A stretch of DNA of 64,000 bases from Lachnospiraceae bacterium (GTDB lineage: Bacteria > Bacillota > Clostridia > Lachnospirales > Lachnospiraceae). Positions 1 through 10,730 of the stretch are shown piece after piece. A model generated the notes under the pieces. The model was given only the letters and a program-made list of their open reading frames with translations. It was not told where the DNA came from and ran no database searches. How positions within the stretch are numbered: position 1 is the stretch's first letter; each line of letters opens with the position of its first letter. Position numbers and translations under genes: made by a program. The stretch lies in assembly GCA_024698145.1 (NCBI GenBank), contig JAILRO010000047.1, positions 27,162 to 91,161 of the forward strand. The letters run 5' to 3'.

Positions 1-269
1 ATAAGGGCATCAATATGAGAAATTAATTCATCCGTCGAATACGAATCCTTATTCTCTAACCTCTTTCTAATCACATCAGAAAAAGATACCGCCTGCTGTT
101 GGTATAGTTCATCTATGCCCTCATCATTAATTGTGGCAAAAACCTGATATGCAACCATTATAAGCGTCAATGCCAATATCATAACAACCGTCATCACAAG
201 CACAACAACTATCATCGCCGCACCGCGGTTTCTACTCATATTAAGTTGTTGTTTCTTACAGGTATTCAT
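1..269 (-). CDS. Partial CDS running off the window edge; PilX-like/pilus-assembly-type protein with an N-terminal hydrophobic helix
   Basis: Own translation from ATG at 269 on the minus strand: MNTCKKQQLNMSRNRGAAMIVVVLVMTVVMILALTLIMVAYQVFATINDEGIDELYQQQAVSFSDVIRKRL...; no stop before position 1. RGAAMIVVVLV resembles PilX-type N-termini; lies just downstream of a prepilin-type gene. Confidence 0.6.
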   Translation of the reverse strand, partial: MNTCKKQQLNMSRNRGAAMIVVVLVMTVVMILALTLIMVAYQVFATINDEGIDELYQQQAVSFSDVIRKRLENKDSYSTDELISHIDAL

Positions 270-349
270 GATATTTGCCTCCCATTTCACACAGATCATG
301 TAGTAGCGTATTCTTCATAGCCTACATTCAATCAGAATTATCTTTTATA

Positions 350-3300
350 TCAAGGTATTGATACTCTACTTGTTCCTCTTACAAACGGGTAACCTTCTTT
401 AGCATCATAGAAAGCTCTCTCTAAGAAATATTTCTCATTGCCTACGCCGTTTGTATAATCAATCGTAACACCGGCTGTCGTCTTGTATGTATCAAACAAA
501 GCCTTGGTAAGTTCTAATTCCTCATACACAAATCCATCTGTGCATCCCGCAGCAGAACCTTCAGCACACGCTCCTGCATACCATATACACACATTAAGAT
601 TAGTATATTTTGAAAGATCAACTGACGCATCAACATTTAATGTGACGTTTATCTCTTTCGCCTGGTTAACTGTAAGCTTAATATATTGGTCAGGTGTCAT
701 TCTTGTAAGAATCACTTCCTGATCAAAGCCATCTATAGGGGTTACAGGTGTTCCTGTTAAAGCCACACAGAAGCACTGCTCACATACTGGTTTGTAACCT
801 GCATTTGTTTTAAATGAAACCTTGCCACTAAAGGTCACATTATTTCCCGAAATGCCGGCAGAAGCGTTCTCTACTTTAACGTTACGCATTTCGTTAGGTA
901 CTGCCTGTGTATAACTTGGCATATAAACCTTCTTGGTTATCATCTCACTTACAAAATCCGCTTCTCCACCGGTTCCCTTAATTACAGCATATGCTTTAAG
1001 AGTTGATAATTTTCCTCCGGTTGTCTGGTTCCTTCCACGAAGCACGCTGTACGGAATCGTAATTGCATACTTGGTAGTCCTAGGATACGACGTTCCACCA
1101 TTAAGTTTGATATTCTCAATTGTACAACCTTCAAGAGTAACCACTATTTCGGCATTCTCATCATAATCTTCAGGATTATCAAGTCTTACAAACTGTCCCT
1201 CGTCTCCGAGAAGCAATATTGAAAGTTCCGGTTTTTTGAGACTTTCAGATACTTTAACCAATACAGGTTCGGTATAAGCAGTATCATCTGTCATATTCTT
1301 ATCTTTAACTCTGACAAGTGCAACATAATTGTGATTATCCCAATCATACGTCTTGTTACCTATCGGTCTGACAAGATAAGAATCTTTCATCTCTACAACA
1401 TCCGAAACAAATGGCGTCGCACCCTGAAGTGATGCTACCGTCGGTGTATCAGACTTTGAAACCTCATAAATCTTGACATCAACGTCACATACATTTGACT
1501 TGTCATAGAAATCTTTATCAATATTCCAGCTTATTACCTTAACATCACCATCCGAAACCTTAATAAATGATCCATCGTCAAACGCCTTAAGTCCGGATAT
1601 TGTATCTTCCAACTCCCTATAGAGTACATACTTGTCGTAATCATTGGTTTTGTCCGTCAATGTCTGATATCTCTTATCTGCAAGCGGTGTAACGTAATAG
1701 TATTTCACATCCGTTCCACTCTTATCAATAAGGACACCCTTCTCTCTTGCATCAACATAATTGTCCTTGTCAGTATCATAAGCAAGCGCCTTTGCCTCTT
1801 CCTCTGTGATTTCAAAATACTGACGTACAAATCCATTCTTGTCGGCATTGCTGTAGGCACACTTTGAATACCAAACCGCAAAATGGAAGTCATGATAGCC
1901 ACTTACATCATCAATAGTTTCCGTCACAAACTTCTCTGTTTTGTATCCTGTGTTAACATTACCGCTATCCATCTTAATATCGTCACTTAACAAAAGTGTT
2001 ACCTGCTGGTCCTTATCATCAAGAGCATAAATCTCATATCTGTAATACTGATCTATGTCTCCATGCGAGTTGTATCTTATTCTACCCTTAAATGTTAACT
2101 TATTATTACCATCAAGAGCAAAACAACCATCAGAAGTAACGTTATTAGAATCCTTATAGGTATCGCAATCCACAGCAAGATTAACTTTTGTATTACCCGA
2201 AAGATTAGTCTGTAATACAATATTGCTGTTACTTAACGAACCCGTTGCAGAATCATAGAAACCATCTGCAATAGCCTTATAAGTATATTTTGCCGAACCA
2301 CTGTTAACCTTACATGCATAAGGAAGTACATTACCCACCTTATCCGTGCTGTTAACATCTATCGTGTACTTATTATTTATTCTAATCCCAGCTCCGGTTC
2401 CTTCATAATCTTCACGATTAAGAAGTCGTGCATACCACAAAGGCTCTCTGCCCATACATACAAGTTCAATATGCGGTGTGTTAAGTTTAACCGAATGGAA
2501 ATAATATGTTGGCTTTGAAGCATCAACCGATACATCCGTTATAAATCCTGTACTACGTGTTTTGTGCTCTGCCCATTTACGGTTAGTTTCGACGTAATTA
2601 TATACATCGCCCTGACCTGAAGCAGCATACCAGCAGTCAATTCCAAACGATTCGTATTTCGTAAGATCTGCACCGCTTTGTGAGGAATAGTATCCTATCT
2701 CAACAGGTACGCTCTCTCCAACATTTACCGCATATTCATCCATTGCGATAGTTTCATGCCATGTAATATCGTTATTCTCCGCATCTTTGCCCTTAACCAC
2801 GCCATAGAGTTCAACTCTGAAAACCTGTGGAACATTAGGTGTTATATCCGTGTTGTTCCATTTATCAAAATACGTATAACTTAAAGTTCCACTGTATGTC
2901 GGTTTGTCACTGTCTAAATGACTTTCCTTCGCCTGTAATTCGTATGCCATATTCTTGGCTGTCGCATTCTTAGGTATATAAACCATCATGCTGTTAACAT
3001 CGGCCTCCAAACAGCCCTCTGCCTTTGCATAACAGTATATAATCTCACCCTCTTTGCCGAGAGCAATATCTGTAGCCGGCACCGCATTTTGCATAATCTT
3101 ATCTTCGTAAGTAGCATCATCGGTAAATACTATATTATCCTTTGTAAGTTTAACTGTCTTGGAAATGGTCGTTGTATTGTCCTTATAGATATACACACCC
3201 ACTTCAAAATCAGCGTTGTTAACAAAGTCTTTGAAATCATCCGGATTAAGAAGATGCAACATCCATTTATCAGAATAAGATACAATCTCAAACTTAGGCT

Positions 3301-6300
3301 GTGGAAGCTTCGGCTCTAATGCAATATAACTCTTAATGCTTTCAGTATCCATAATCTCGCTGTAATAGTCATCAGCATTTGCTTTCTTCGAAGCTCTTGC
3401 ATCCCTTACGCGAACAACCGCATAGTACTTATTACCGGACGTCATAACATAATCATCAGGCACATTGAATAGTATTGTGGTTCCATAAGCCTTAGTATTC
3501 TCTGTACGCACACGATTGTTGCTCTCATACTCACCAAGCTTATCTTTGTCAAATGTCTCACTAATTGGAAGTTCAACATACCTTATTTCAACATCAAACT
3601 CTGTTGCCGTAGGAACATCGCTACCATCCGGAACAACTTCCCAGGACACACTGTATTTGCCCGATGTTTTGCTCTTTGTAACATCGACGTTCTTGATCTT
3701 ATCCGGTGTTTCATCCTGCTCGGCAATTCTCTTATCAATATATTTAATAAAATCACTGTCAAGTTTGAAATAATCAAGATCATACTCATCTGCCACCGGT
3801 GTTCTTGAACTATCAAGCTTATCATCAAGGTTTGCACCATTGTGATGATTTACCGCTATTGTCTTATAAGACTCATATTTCTTAGCTCTATCAAGATAGA
3901 AATGATTGAGTAACTTATTACTGTAAGGAGTAGCATTCTTATCCTCGGAAAACTTGTGCATTACCGGATATTTGAATACCCCATCAACAGTACTTATGTA
4001 GAAATCATCACCAACTATCCACGCATTTTTCTTGTTAAGCTTTGTAACATCATATCCATCCGGTTCCTTGACAATTGCATACTTTCCATCATCATATGTA
4101 ACAGTTATCAATCTGCTCGACTTAATATGTTTGCTAATCTTATCAACCTTATCAATGTATTTCTTGGAACTAATCTTTTCAGGTGATACAGGCTCTGCAT
4201 TAGCTATAAATGCATCAACTAACGAAGCAACACCCTTGATGTCTGTTGACACATTATTATTAACTCTTGCACGGAAACCGTCCGAACCGATAAGACCTGC
4301 CAGGTTACTGTATTGGAACGAATACTCATCCATGTAGTAATTATCGCCATATACCCTGTAAGGCTCTTCATTAAGTTCATACGAATCAGTTTTATAGTAA
4401 GCTATAGCTCCGCCTCTAAATGTATAATTACCGGAAGATTCATCATATCCCTGCATACGAACACTGAAGCAGTTCTTAACTGCTGTATATCCGATTTTGG
4501 GTGCACCTGCAGCGTATGGATCTCTACCTGAAAGAATTCCTCCATTCTTACCTGTATAGTATTCGTTAGTTTTTGCTCCCTGTGCACTTATTATATTTGA
4601 AGAATAATTACGACATTTATCTATGTTGACAAATATACTGTTAACAGTCTGTTTAACCTGGTTGCCTTCATTAGCATAACATCCGATTGTACCAAGTATT
4701 CCGGCACTCTTTGAATGCGCATATACACTCGCATTGTGACCGTTAATACAGTCCTTGATATTAACAACATAGAGCTTCATTATCTCCGGAGCTGAAATCT
4801 CACCTACAATTCCTCCGACATCATTAGCTGTATCATTACCGTATCGGCTTACAATCTTATTAGTGTAACTGTCAAATCCAAGTGCCGGCATTCCGACAAC
4901 ACCCTGGTTAACACAATGATATACATCATTGGTCTGACCTGACTTAAGTTCTGTATAATGAGACACAATTCCTCCGGCAGTACCACTGAATCCACCACCG
5001 TAGTTATTGGTATAACCGGCCATTAATTTTCCGTAATTGTAGCAATATCCGACATTTCCACCGTTACCCTTAACACGGCATATCACACCACCAACATTGT
5101 TACCAAAATAATTAACAACAGTTCCCACGTTAACACATTTCTCGATTGTCCAACCCGGATTGGTTAAGTTGTTCTGTGTTCCGACAACGCCGCCTACATA
5201 ATAGAAATTATGATTGTAATTCTTGTTATGCACCTGTCCATGATCATTCATTACCGAGTCATCATCCGGTATAAATGATAGTTCCGTTCTTACATATGCA
5301 AAATTGATATTATGATTAAATTGTTTGCCATCAGAAGCATTCTCGCCCACAACACCGCCGGTTGCGATGTATTTTACCTTTGGAAGATAATTCTCAACAA
5401 CCCATCTTCCGCTTGCACAGTTCTTAATAGTACCCGTAGAGGCATTGTAACCCGCAATACCACCGATACAGCCGACACCTTTGTTCATCGTAAGAATGAA
5501 ATCATTATCGCTTATATCGTATTCACTCTTTGACAAAGCATTCTTGTAATTATCCTTATCATCAGGAATATATCCGCACAATTTCTTAACGTCAGCTTTG
5601 AACCGTCCTGTCTTATCATTGATAACCAGCTTGTTAAGTTTCTTCTGTGCTGCCATAACTTTGTCTGTGTCATCAAGTGATACATCTGACAAAGAATCCA
5701 TTATCTGTCCTGCAAGCTGCATATCATCTTTGTCATCTATTACAGCAAACGTATTATCCTTTTCATAGAAATCCTTATCTGTATATCCACTATTCTTAAC
5801 GGTACCCTTGTTAACTGCGGCAATACCGCCTGCCATACCGTTAACAACCTTGATACTACTCTGACGAACACGCTCTGATTTGTTATTGCTCAAACATGTT
5901 ATGTAACATTTATCCACTGTTGAACCAACATTGTTAATAGCGCAGATTCCACCAACATAAGAACACTTTGTAATTTTAGTATTCTCATCTGCACTTTCAA
6001 GGAAACTTCCTGTTCCTATAACATCAAATGTAGCTCCTACAATATAGCATGACTCTATCTTGCCGTTGTTCATGCCGTTACCGTTTCTTGCAACAATACC
6101 TCCCACTGACATATCGGCAAAACTTCTTACTTTCTTGGTTATATCACCACCAAAGTAACATTTTCTAACTTCGCCTAAGTTCTCACCGACAACGCCACCT
6201 ACCGTATTGGCCTGCCCTTTATCAACAAAATCAAATGTTACGGTAACATTCTTAACAACCGCTTTGTTGGTACCTACTGCACCACCGATAACAAGCTTTG

Positions 6301-9058
6301 TTTTATTGGAACTGTAATTAAGATACTTGCCGGCTCTTCCTTTGTTGACAACACCATCATTCTCTCCGACAAGGAAGCCGAAAGTTTCCATATCATTACC
6401 GGTTATCTTAACGCAATCATCATTGCCTACCGAATTCGATACTGCACACAAACAATCGTATAAAACTGCATCCTCATGATTAACTGCTGTTATCGAACCT
6501 GCAACCGACATATTCCCGGAAATCTTAGGAATTAAAGTTTCACCGTTATCTACAACACGTTCCAGACTGCATTTATCAACGTATCCATGATTCTCCGCAA
6601 CTATACCTGCGGATACACCGGCAGACGCTTTAGGACTACCATAAGAAGTACATGAAGCTATTCTACTGTACTTACAGTTGACACCAACGATTCCTCCGAC
6701 ATAATCTTCACCTTTCGTATCTCCGTAATTGACACAGTTAATAAGACAAAGATATGCATTTCCATCAGGAACGTTGTTGTCCCCGTCTTTGTCATGTCCG
6801 TTATATTCATCGGCAGCGGGAACATCCATATAAATATTACCCGCAATACCACCTGTAAATGTAGTGCCTTCTACTTTTGCTTTGTTAACAACCGAATAAG
6901 TATTATTACTGTCTCCTATTCCCGGATGAGTAGAAGCAGCATCATATTGTCGGTATACGTAACCAAACACACCACCAACACCATACGAATAGTAATCGAT
7001 GTTAGTCTTGTTATTGGTATCTGCTGTATCAGAGTACAACTGCTTTCTGAGAGTCTTATCATTTGCCGACGGAGCGTCTTTGTAATTATTATCATCACCC
7101 TCTACGCTTCCTTTGACATTACCTTCTACATACAGTTTGTCAAATGTAGCGTCCTCGCCAAGAAATACCGTGCCTGCAACCATGCCGACTCCGGATGCAT
7201 AGCGTTGGTTAACACCTGCACTTCCGGGACCAAGCTTATTCTCCTTTTCCTCGCCGCTGTCATCAAGATTACAGAAAACATCCGCCTCTATCGCACTATC
7301 TTTATCAAACGAAACCTCTGCAATTCCGCCTTCACTTCTACCACATAAGATTCCTGCCGCCTGAACAGCGTCCGAATATATCGATACATCCGGATTATTG
7401 CCTGTTATATTTTTGTAATTCTTTCCGGACAAAACTTTGCTTTGCGCCTTAACAAACGAGATTCCCTTAATCGAGCCCTTGTTAATACCAATCATACCAT
7501 TAACAAAGGATTGGTTAACCGGTGACGCATCATATTCTCCCAACGCATTGCGCACGTATCTAACACTACTGTCGTTGCCTATTACAAGATTACTGATTTT
7601 CTTTCCATTCGATTCAAGCGCACAATCCTTGCCAAGTGATGGAATCATCGGAAATCCTGTAATAGTTGTGTCAAGACTGTCATAGGCCATTCCTGCTGCA
7701 GGATTTGAATTAAGACTTGAATAAATGATTCCGTCTGCCCAATCAAGATTATCGATTATCTTATATGTGTGTACCAGACCATTAACATCACTATACTGTT
7801 CTGTATATCTTATATTGGATAAATGTCTTATTTTAGCAACTTCGTATGTATCAGCCGGCACACTGTCATCACTTGTTGCAAAAAGCGAATTTTCCACATT
7901 TGAATCAAGCGAACCTCCGGTCGCATACTCAACAACAGCATCTTTAGGTTCTACCGATACGTTGGCATATATATCCATAGGACTGACGCCAATAAGCCTT
8001 GTAATACTGTAGCTTACCTTATCAGTTCTTCCGTTAACGTCTATTTCATCCATCAATGCATACGACTGCGAAGTATTAACAGCATCAAGCGTCAATGCTA
8101 ATTCATTCACTTCTTCTCCATGTGCATCTGTTCCCGAATTATAAGACATAACAAATGCATATTTGCCGAGTTTGACACCATTTTCATCAAAAACATCTGT
8201 CTCTATACGCTTTGGAGTATTGACAGGAACATCACTAACCATGCTTCTGTCAACTGCAAAGGAACAAAGCTTATCTCCTGTTTTATTATGAAGTTCAATA
8301 TTAAAACTCGTATCTATGTCATTATTAACAGAAGTACTGTTCATCGTAAGATACAGTTTTTCTTCGTTGTGAAGCTGCAAACTCTTGACTTTTAACTCTT
8401 TCATGTCATTAAGTTTAACAACATTGACCTGATCGGAATTATAATATCCCACCGTATATTTCTCACGGTAGGCCGCCTGTCTGTGGGCATCATTTATAGT
8501 AAACATACCTCTTTCCACACTCTCCGCATCAGAGTATTGGAGCGAAGTTTCCCAGCCGCTGTAGAAAGCAGAATATACCTTCTTGGCAGTAATATCAAAC
8601 TCTACAACAATGGAACCATTTAACTGTTCCTTATCACTAATATATGTTTCGAGTATATCGTACAAAAAGTTTGAAGACGTTCCGTATGCGCCCTTCTTAA
8701 CAGTAAGATATCCATACTTATGCTCAATACCTTCGTTATCTATCTTGGTAGTAATCCCGTATGCTGTCTTGCTAAGACCAGACTCACCGGATTGAGCAAA
8801 ATGTCCTCCATAGGTATCCATTGACTTCTCAATCTGATTCATATACTCATCAAGAACACCTCTGCTTTCAGCAGCAGATAGTGCCGACTGTGCAGCCATA
8901 TATACGGTTCTTGCTTTTTCTTCACTGCTTATGTATTCATAATGCTCTATCCAACCGGTTATTCCCCAGATAGCTGCACTCATCATAATTCCAATAATAA
9001 CCAAAACCGCTATCATCTCAACAAGTGTAAAACCGGTATTTATCTTCTTACGATTCAT
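350..9058 (-). CDS. Giant (2902 aa) prepilin-type N-terminal cleavage/methylation protein with GLUG-like repeats and repeated C-terminal modules
   Basis: N-terminus MNRKKINTG|FTLVEMIAVLVIIGIMMSAAIWGI is a class III (type IV pilin) signal with Glu at +5; many GGI(V/A)GxN-type GLUG-like repeats in the middle; RBS-like GGGGTGG upstream of the ATG. Confidence 0.9.
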   Translation of the reverse strand: MNRKKINTGFTLVEMIAVLVIIGIMMSAAIWGITGWIEHYEYISSEEKARTVYMAAQSALSAAESRGVLDEYMNQIEKSMDTYGGHFAQSGESGLSKTAYGITTKIDNEGIEHKYGYLTVKKGAYGTSSNFLYDILETYISDKEQLNGSIVVEFDITAKKVYSAFYSGWETSLQYSDAESVERGMFTINDAHRQAAYREKYTVGYYNSDQVNVVKLNDMKELKVKSLQLHNEEKLYLTMNSTSVNNDIDTSFNIELHNKTGDKLCSFAVDRSMVSDVPVNTPKRIETDVFDENGVKLGKYAFVMSYNSGTDAHGEEVNELALTLDAVNTSQSYALMDEIDVNGRTDKVSYSITRLIGVSPMDIYANVSVEPKDAVVEYATGGSLDSNVENSLFATSDDSVPADTYEVAKIRHLSNIRYTEQYSDVNGLVHTYKIIDNLDWADGIIYSSLNSNPAAGMAYDSLDTTITGFPMIPSLGKDCALESNGKKISNLVIGNDSSVRYVRNALGEYDASPVNQSFVNGMIGINKGSIKGISFVKAQSKVLSGKNYKNITGNNPDVSIYSDAVQAAGILCGRSEGGIAEVSFDKDSAIEADVFCNLDDSGEEKENKLGPGSAGVNQRYASGVGMVAGTVFLGEDATFDKLYVEGNVKGSVEGDDNNYKDAPSANDKTLRKQLYSDTADTNNKTNIDYYSYGVGGVFGYVYRQYDAASTHPGIGDSNNTYSVVNKAKVEGTTFTGGIAGNIYMDVPAADEYNGHDKDGDNNVPDGNAYLCLINCVNYGDTKGEDYVGGIVGVNCKYSRIASCTSYGSPKASAGVSAGIVAENHGYVDKCSLERVVDNGETLIPKISGNMSVAGSITAVNHEDAVLYDCLCAVSNSVGNDDCVKITGNDMETFGFLVGENDGVVNKGRAGKYLNYSSNKTKLVIGGAVGTNKAVVKNVTVTFDFVDKGQANTVGGVVGENLGEVRKCYFGGDITKKVRSFADMSVGGIVARNGNGMNNGKIESCYIVGATFDVIGTGSFLESADENTKITKCSYVGGICAINNVGSTVDKCYITCLSNNKSERVRQSSIKVVNGMAGGIAAVNKGTVKNSGYTDKDFYEKDNTFAVIDDKDDMQLAGQIMDSLSDVSLDDTDKVMAAQKKLNKLVINDKTGRFKADVKKLCGYIPDDKDNYKNALSKSEYDISDNDFILTMNKGVGCIGGIAGYNASTGTIKNCASGRWVVENYLPKVKYIATGGVVGENASDGKQFNHNINFAYVRTELSFIPDDDSVMNDHGQVHNKNYNHNFYYVGGVVGTQNNLTNPGWTIEKCVNVGTVVNYFGNNVGGVICRVKGNGGNVGYCYNYGKLMAGYTNNYGGGFSGTAGGIVSHYTELKSGQTNDVYHCVNQGVVGMPALGFDSYTNKIVSRYGNDTANDVGGIVGEISAPEIMKLYVVNIKDCINGHNASVYAHSKSAGILGTIGCYANEGNQVKQTVNSIFVNIDKCRNYSSNIISAQGAKTNEYYTGKNGGILSGRDPYAAGAPKIGYTAVKNCFSVRMQGYDESSGNYTFRGGAIAYYKTDSYELNEEPYRVYGDNYYMDEYSFQYSNLAGLIGSDGFRARVNNNVSTDIKGVASLVDAFIANAEPVSPEKISSKKYIDKVDKISKHIKSSRLITVTYDDGKYAIVKEPDGYDVTKLNKKNAWIVGDDFYISTVDGVFKYPVMHKFSEDKNATPYSNKLLNHFYLDRAKKYESYKTIAVNHHNGANLDDKLDSSRTPVADEYDLDYFKLDSDFIKYIDKRIAEQDETPDKIKNVDVTKSKTSGKYSVSWEVVPDGSDVPTATEFDVEIRYVELPISETFDKDKLGEYESNNRVRTENTKAYGTTILFNVPDDYVMTSGNKYYAVVRVRDARASKKANADDYYSEIMDTESIKSYIALEPKLPQPKFEIVSYSDKWMLHLLNPDDFKDFVNNADFEVGVYIYKDNTTTISKTVKLTKDNIVFTDDATYEDKIMQNAVPATDIALGKEGEIIYCYAKAEGCLEADVNSMMVYIPKNATAKNMAYELQAKESHLDSDKPTYSGTLSYTYFDKWNNTDITPNVPQVFRVELYGVVKGKDAENNDITWHETIAMDEYAVNVGESVPVEIGYYSSQSGADLTKYESFGIDCWYAASGQGDVYNYVETNRKWAEHKTRSTGFITDVSVDASKPTYYFHSVKLNTPHIELVCMGREPLWYARLLNREDYEGTGAGIRINNKYTIDVNSTDKVGNVLPYACKVNSGSAKYTYKAIADGFYDSATGSLSNSNIVLQTNLSGNTKVNLAVDCDTYKDSNNVTSDGCFALDGNNKLTFKGRIRYNSHGDIDQYYRYEIYALDDKDQQVTLLLSDDIKMDSGNVNTGYKTEKFVTETIDDVSGYHDFHFAVWYSKCAYSNADKNGFVRQYFEITEEEAKALAYDTDKDNYVDAREKGVLIDKSGTDVKYYYVTPLADKRYQTLTDKTNDYDKYVLYRELEDTISGLKAFDDGSFIKVSDGDVKVISWNIDKDFYDKSNVCDVDVKIYEVSKSDTPTVASLQGATPFVSDVVEMKDSYLVRPIGNKTYDWDNHNYVALVRVKDKNMTDDTAYTEPVLVKVSESLKKPELSILLLGDEGQFVRLDNPEDYDENAEIVVTLEGCTIENIKLNGGTSYPRTTKYAITIPYSVLRGRNQTTGGKLSTLKAYAVIKGTGGEADFVSEMITKKVYMPSYTQAVPNEMRNVKVENASAGISGNNVTFSGKVSFKTNAGYKPVCEQCFCVALTGTPVTPIDGFDQEVILTRMTPDQYIKLTVNQAKEINVTLNVDASVDLSKYTNLNVCIWYAGACAEGSAAGCTDGFVYEELELTKALFDTYKTTAGVTIDYTNGVGNEKYFLERAFYDAKEGYPFVRGTSRVSIP

Positions 9059-9153
9059 AATATTACCACCCCAAATACTTTAAATTCGCAAAAATAACAT
9101 AATCATCTGTATTTTATATCGGTTAATTAACTATAAAAATATATATGCAAAAA

Positions 9154-9182
9154 AGCCAGATATATATTATATATATCCGACT
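9154..9182 (-). terminator. Intrinsic terminator downstream of rho
   Basis: Minus strand AGTCGGATATATATAATATATATCTGGCTTTTTT: stem followed by T-run, just after the rho stop. Confidence 0.65.
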
Positions 9183-9252
9183 TTATTGTACATCTTATAA
9201 TTAGATTGTGCAACAATACCCTGTTGGAATCATATTCCATATTAATATATTG

Positions 9253-10617
9253 TCATTTTCTAAGTAAAGAACGTTTCATTAATTCGATAAACTCGTTATT
9301 ATCCTTAGTTCTTACGAACAGTTTGAGAATCTCTTCAATTCGTTCTTCCGCCCTGTTGCCGTTAAATTCCCTAGACATTGCATTGACTATTTCCTTCTCG
9401 ACAGGAGTAAGTAAAAGGTCATCACGTCTTGTACCCGATTTTGCTATATCTATTGCCGGGAATATTCTCCTTTCGGATAGTCTTCTATCAAGAACGAGTT
9501 CCATGTTACCGGTACCCTTAAACTCCTCAAATACAACATCATCCATCTTTGAACCTGTTTCAACAAGAGCAGTTGCAAGCACCGTAAGAGATCCGCCCTC
9601 TCTCATATTTCGTGCAGCACCAAAGAACTTCTTAGGCATGTGCAGCGCAGCGGGATCCAAACCACCAGTAAGTGTACGACCACTCGGTGGAACAGTAAGG
9701 TTATATGCTCTTGCAAGTCTTGTAATAGAATCAAGAAGAATAACAACATCCTCCTTGTGCTCGACAAGACGTTTTGCTCTCTCTAATACCATTTCCGCAA
9801 CACGTTTGTGATGTTCCGGAAGTTCATCAAAGGTTGAATATATTACTTCTACATTAGGACCTTCTATAGTTTCTCTTATGTCAGTAACCTCCTCCGGTCT
9901 TTCATCGATAAGCAAAACTATAAGATGCATGTCTCTGTATTTTCTGCTAATACTTACTGCAATCTGTTTGAGCAAAGTAGTCTTACCTGCCTTTGGTGGA
10001 GCAACAATCATACCACGTTGTCCTTTACCAATCGGTGCAAGCAAGTCCATTATTCTCATAGATACTGTTTTGGAATGCTCATTTTCAAGTTTTATTCTTT
10101 CATCCGGGAAAATTGGTGTAAGGTCTTCAAAGTTCTTTCTGCTCATAGCCTCCTCAACAGAATACCCGTTAATTGTTTTTATATATAGGAGAGCCGCAAA
10201 CTTCTCACGTTCTGTCTTAACCTTCTGATTACCAATAATAATATCACCGGTTTTTAAGTTAAACTTCTTAATCTGTGCAGGCGAAACGTATATATCGTTG
10301 TCACCGGGAAGATAATTCTCACATCTGATAAAGCCAAATCCATCAGGCATAACTTCCAATATACCATTGGCTTCTTTGCCACTATCAAGTTCAGAAACCG
10401 ATTGTTTGTCTGCTGTATTATCAGATTGTGCATTGTCCGATTGTGTTTTCTCGATTGTACGTGATTCTTCCTGCTCTTTTCTTCCGGCCTTCTGATGTCC
10501 CTTTACGGCATTTAACAAGTCAACAAGCTCGTTCTTCTTCATGCCTGAAATGCCTTTTATACCGAGCTCTTTCGCCGAATTCTTAAGCTCTGTAAGTGTC
10601 ATTTCTTCATAACTCAT
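9253..10617 (-). CDS. rho: Transcription termination factor Rho
   Basis: Rho N-terminal LTELKNSAKELGIKGISGMKKNELVDLL, RNA-binding GFGFIR, Walker A APPKAGKTTLL, SGRTLTGGLD. Confidence 0.97.
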   Translation of the reverse strand: MSYEEMTLTELKNSAKELGIKGISGMKKNELVDLLNAVKGHQKAGRKEQEESRTIEKTQSDNAQSDNTADKQSVSELDSGKEANGILEVMPDGFGFIRCENYLPGDNDIYVSPAQIKKFNLKTGDIIIGNQKVKTEREKFAALLYIKTINGYSVEEAMSRKNFEDLTPIFPDERIKLENEHSKTVSMRIMDLLAPIGKGQRGMIVAPPKAGKTTLLKQIAVSISRKYRDMHLIVLLIDERPEEVTDIRETIEGPNVEVIYSTFDELPEHHKRVAEMVLERAKRLVEHKEDVVILLDSITRLARAYNLTVPPSGRTLTGGLDPAALHMPKKFFGAARNMREGGSLTVLATALVETGSKMDDVVFEEFKGTGNMELVLDRRLSERRIFPAIDIAKSGTRRDDLLLTPVEKEIVNAMSREFNGNRAEERIEEILKLFVRTKDNNEFIELMKRSLLRK

Positions 10618-10730
10618 ACACAGAGTCCCCTTTCTATTCTATGTTTTGATATATATAGTGAAAAATTAGAAAATAACTGATGGATTCGAAAATAAATGAT
10701 ACTCATAATCTTTGTTATGAATAAAAGAAA

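Noticed and set aside
6794-7348. Plus-strand 184-aa ORF
   Set aside because: Antisense to the giant pseudopilin; no supporting signals.
9206-9811. Plus-strand 201-aa ORF
   Set aside because: Antisense to rho; no RBS or family resemblance.
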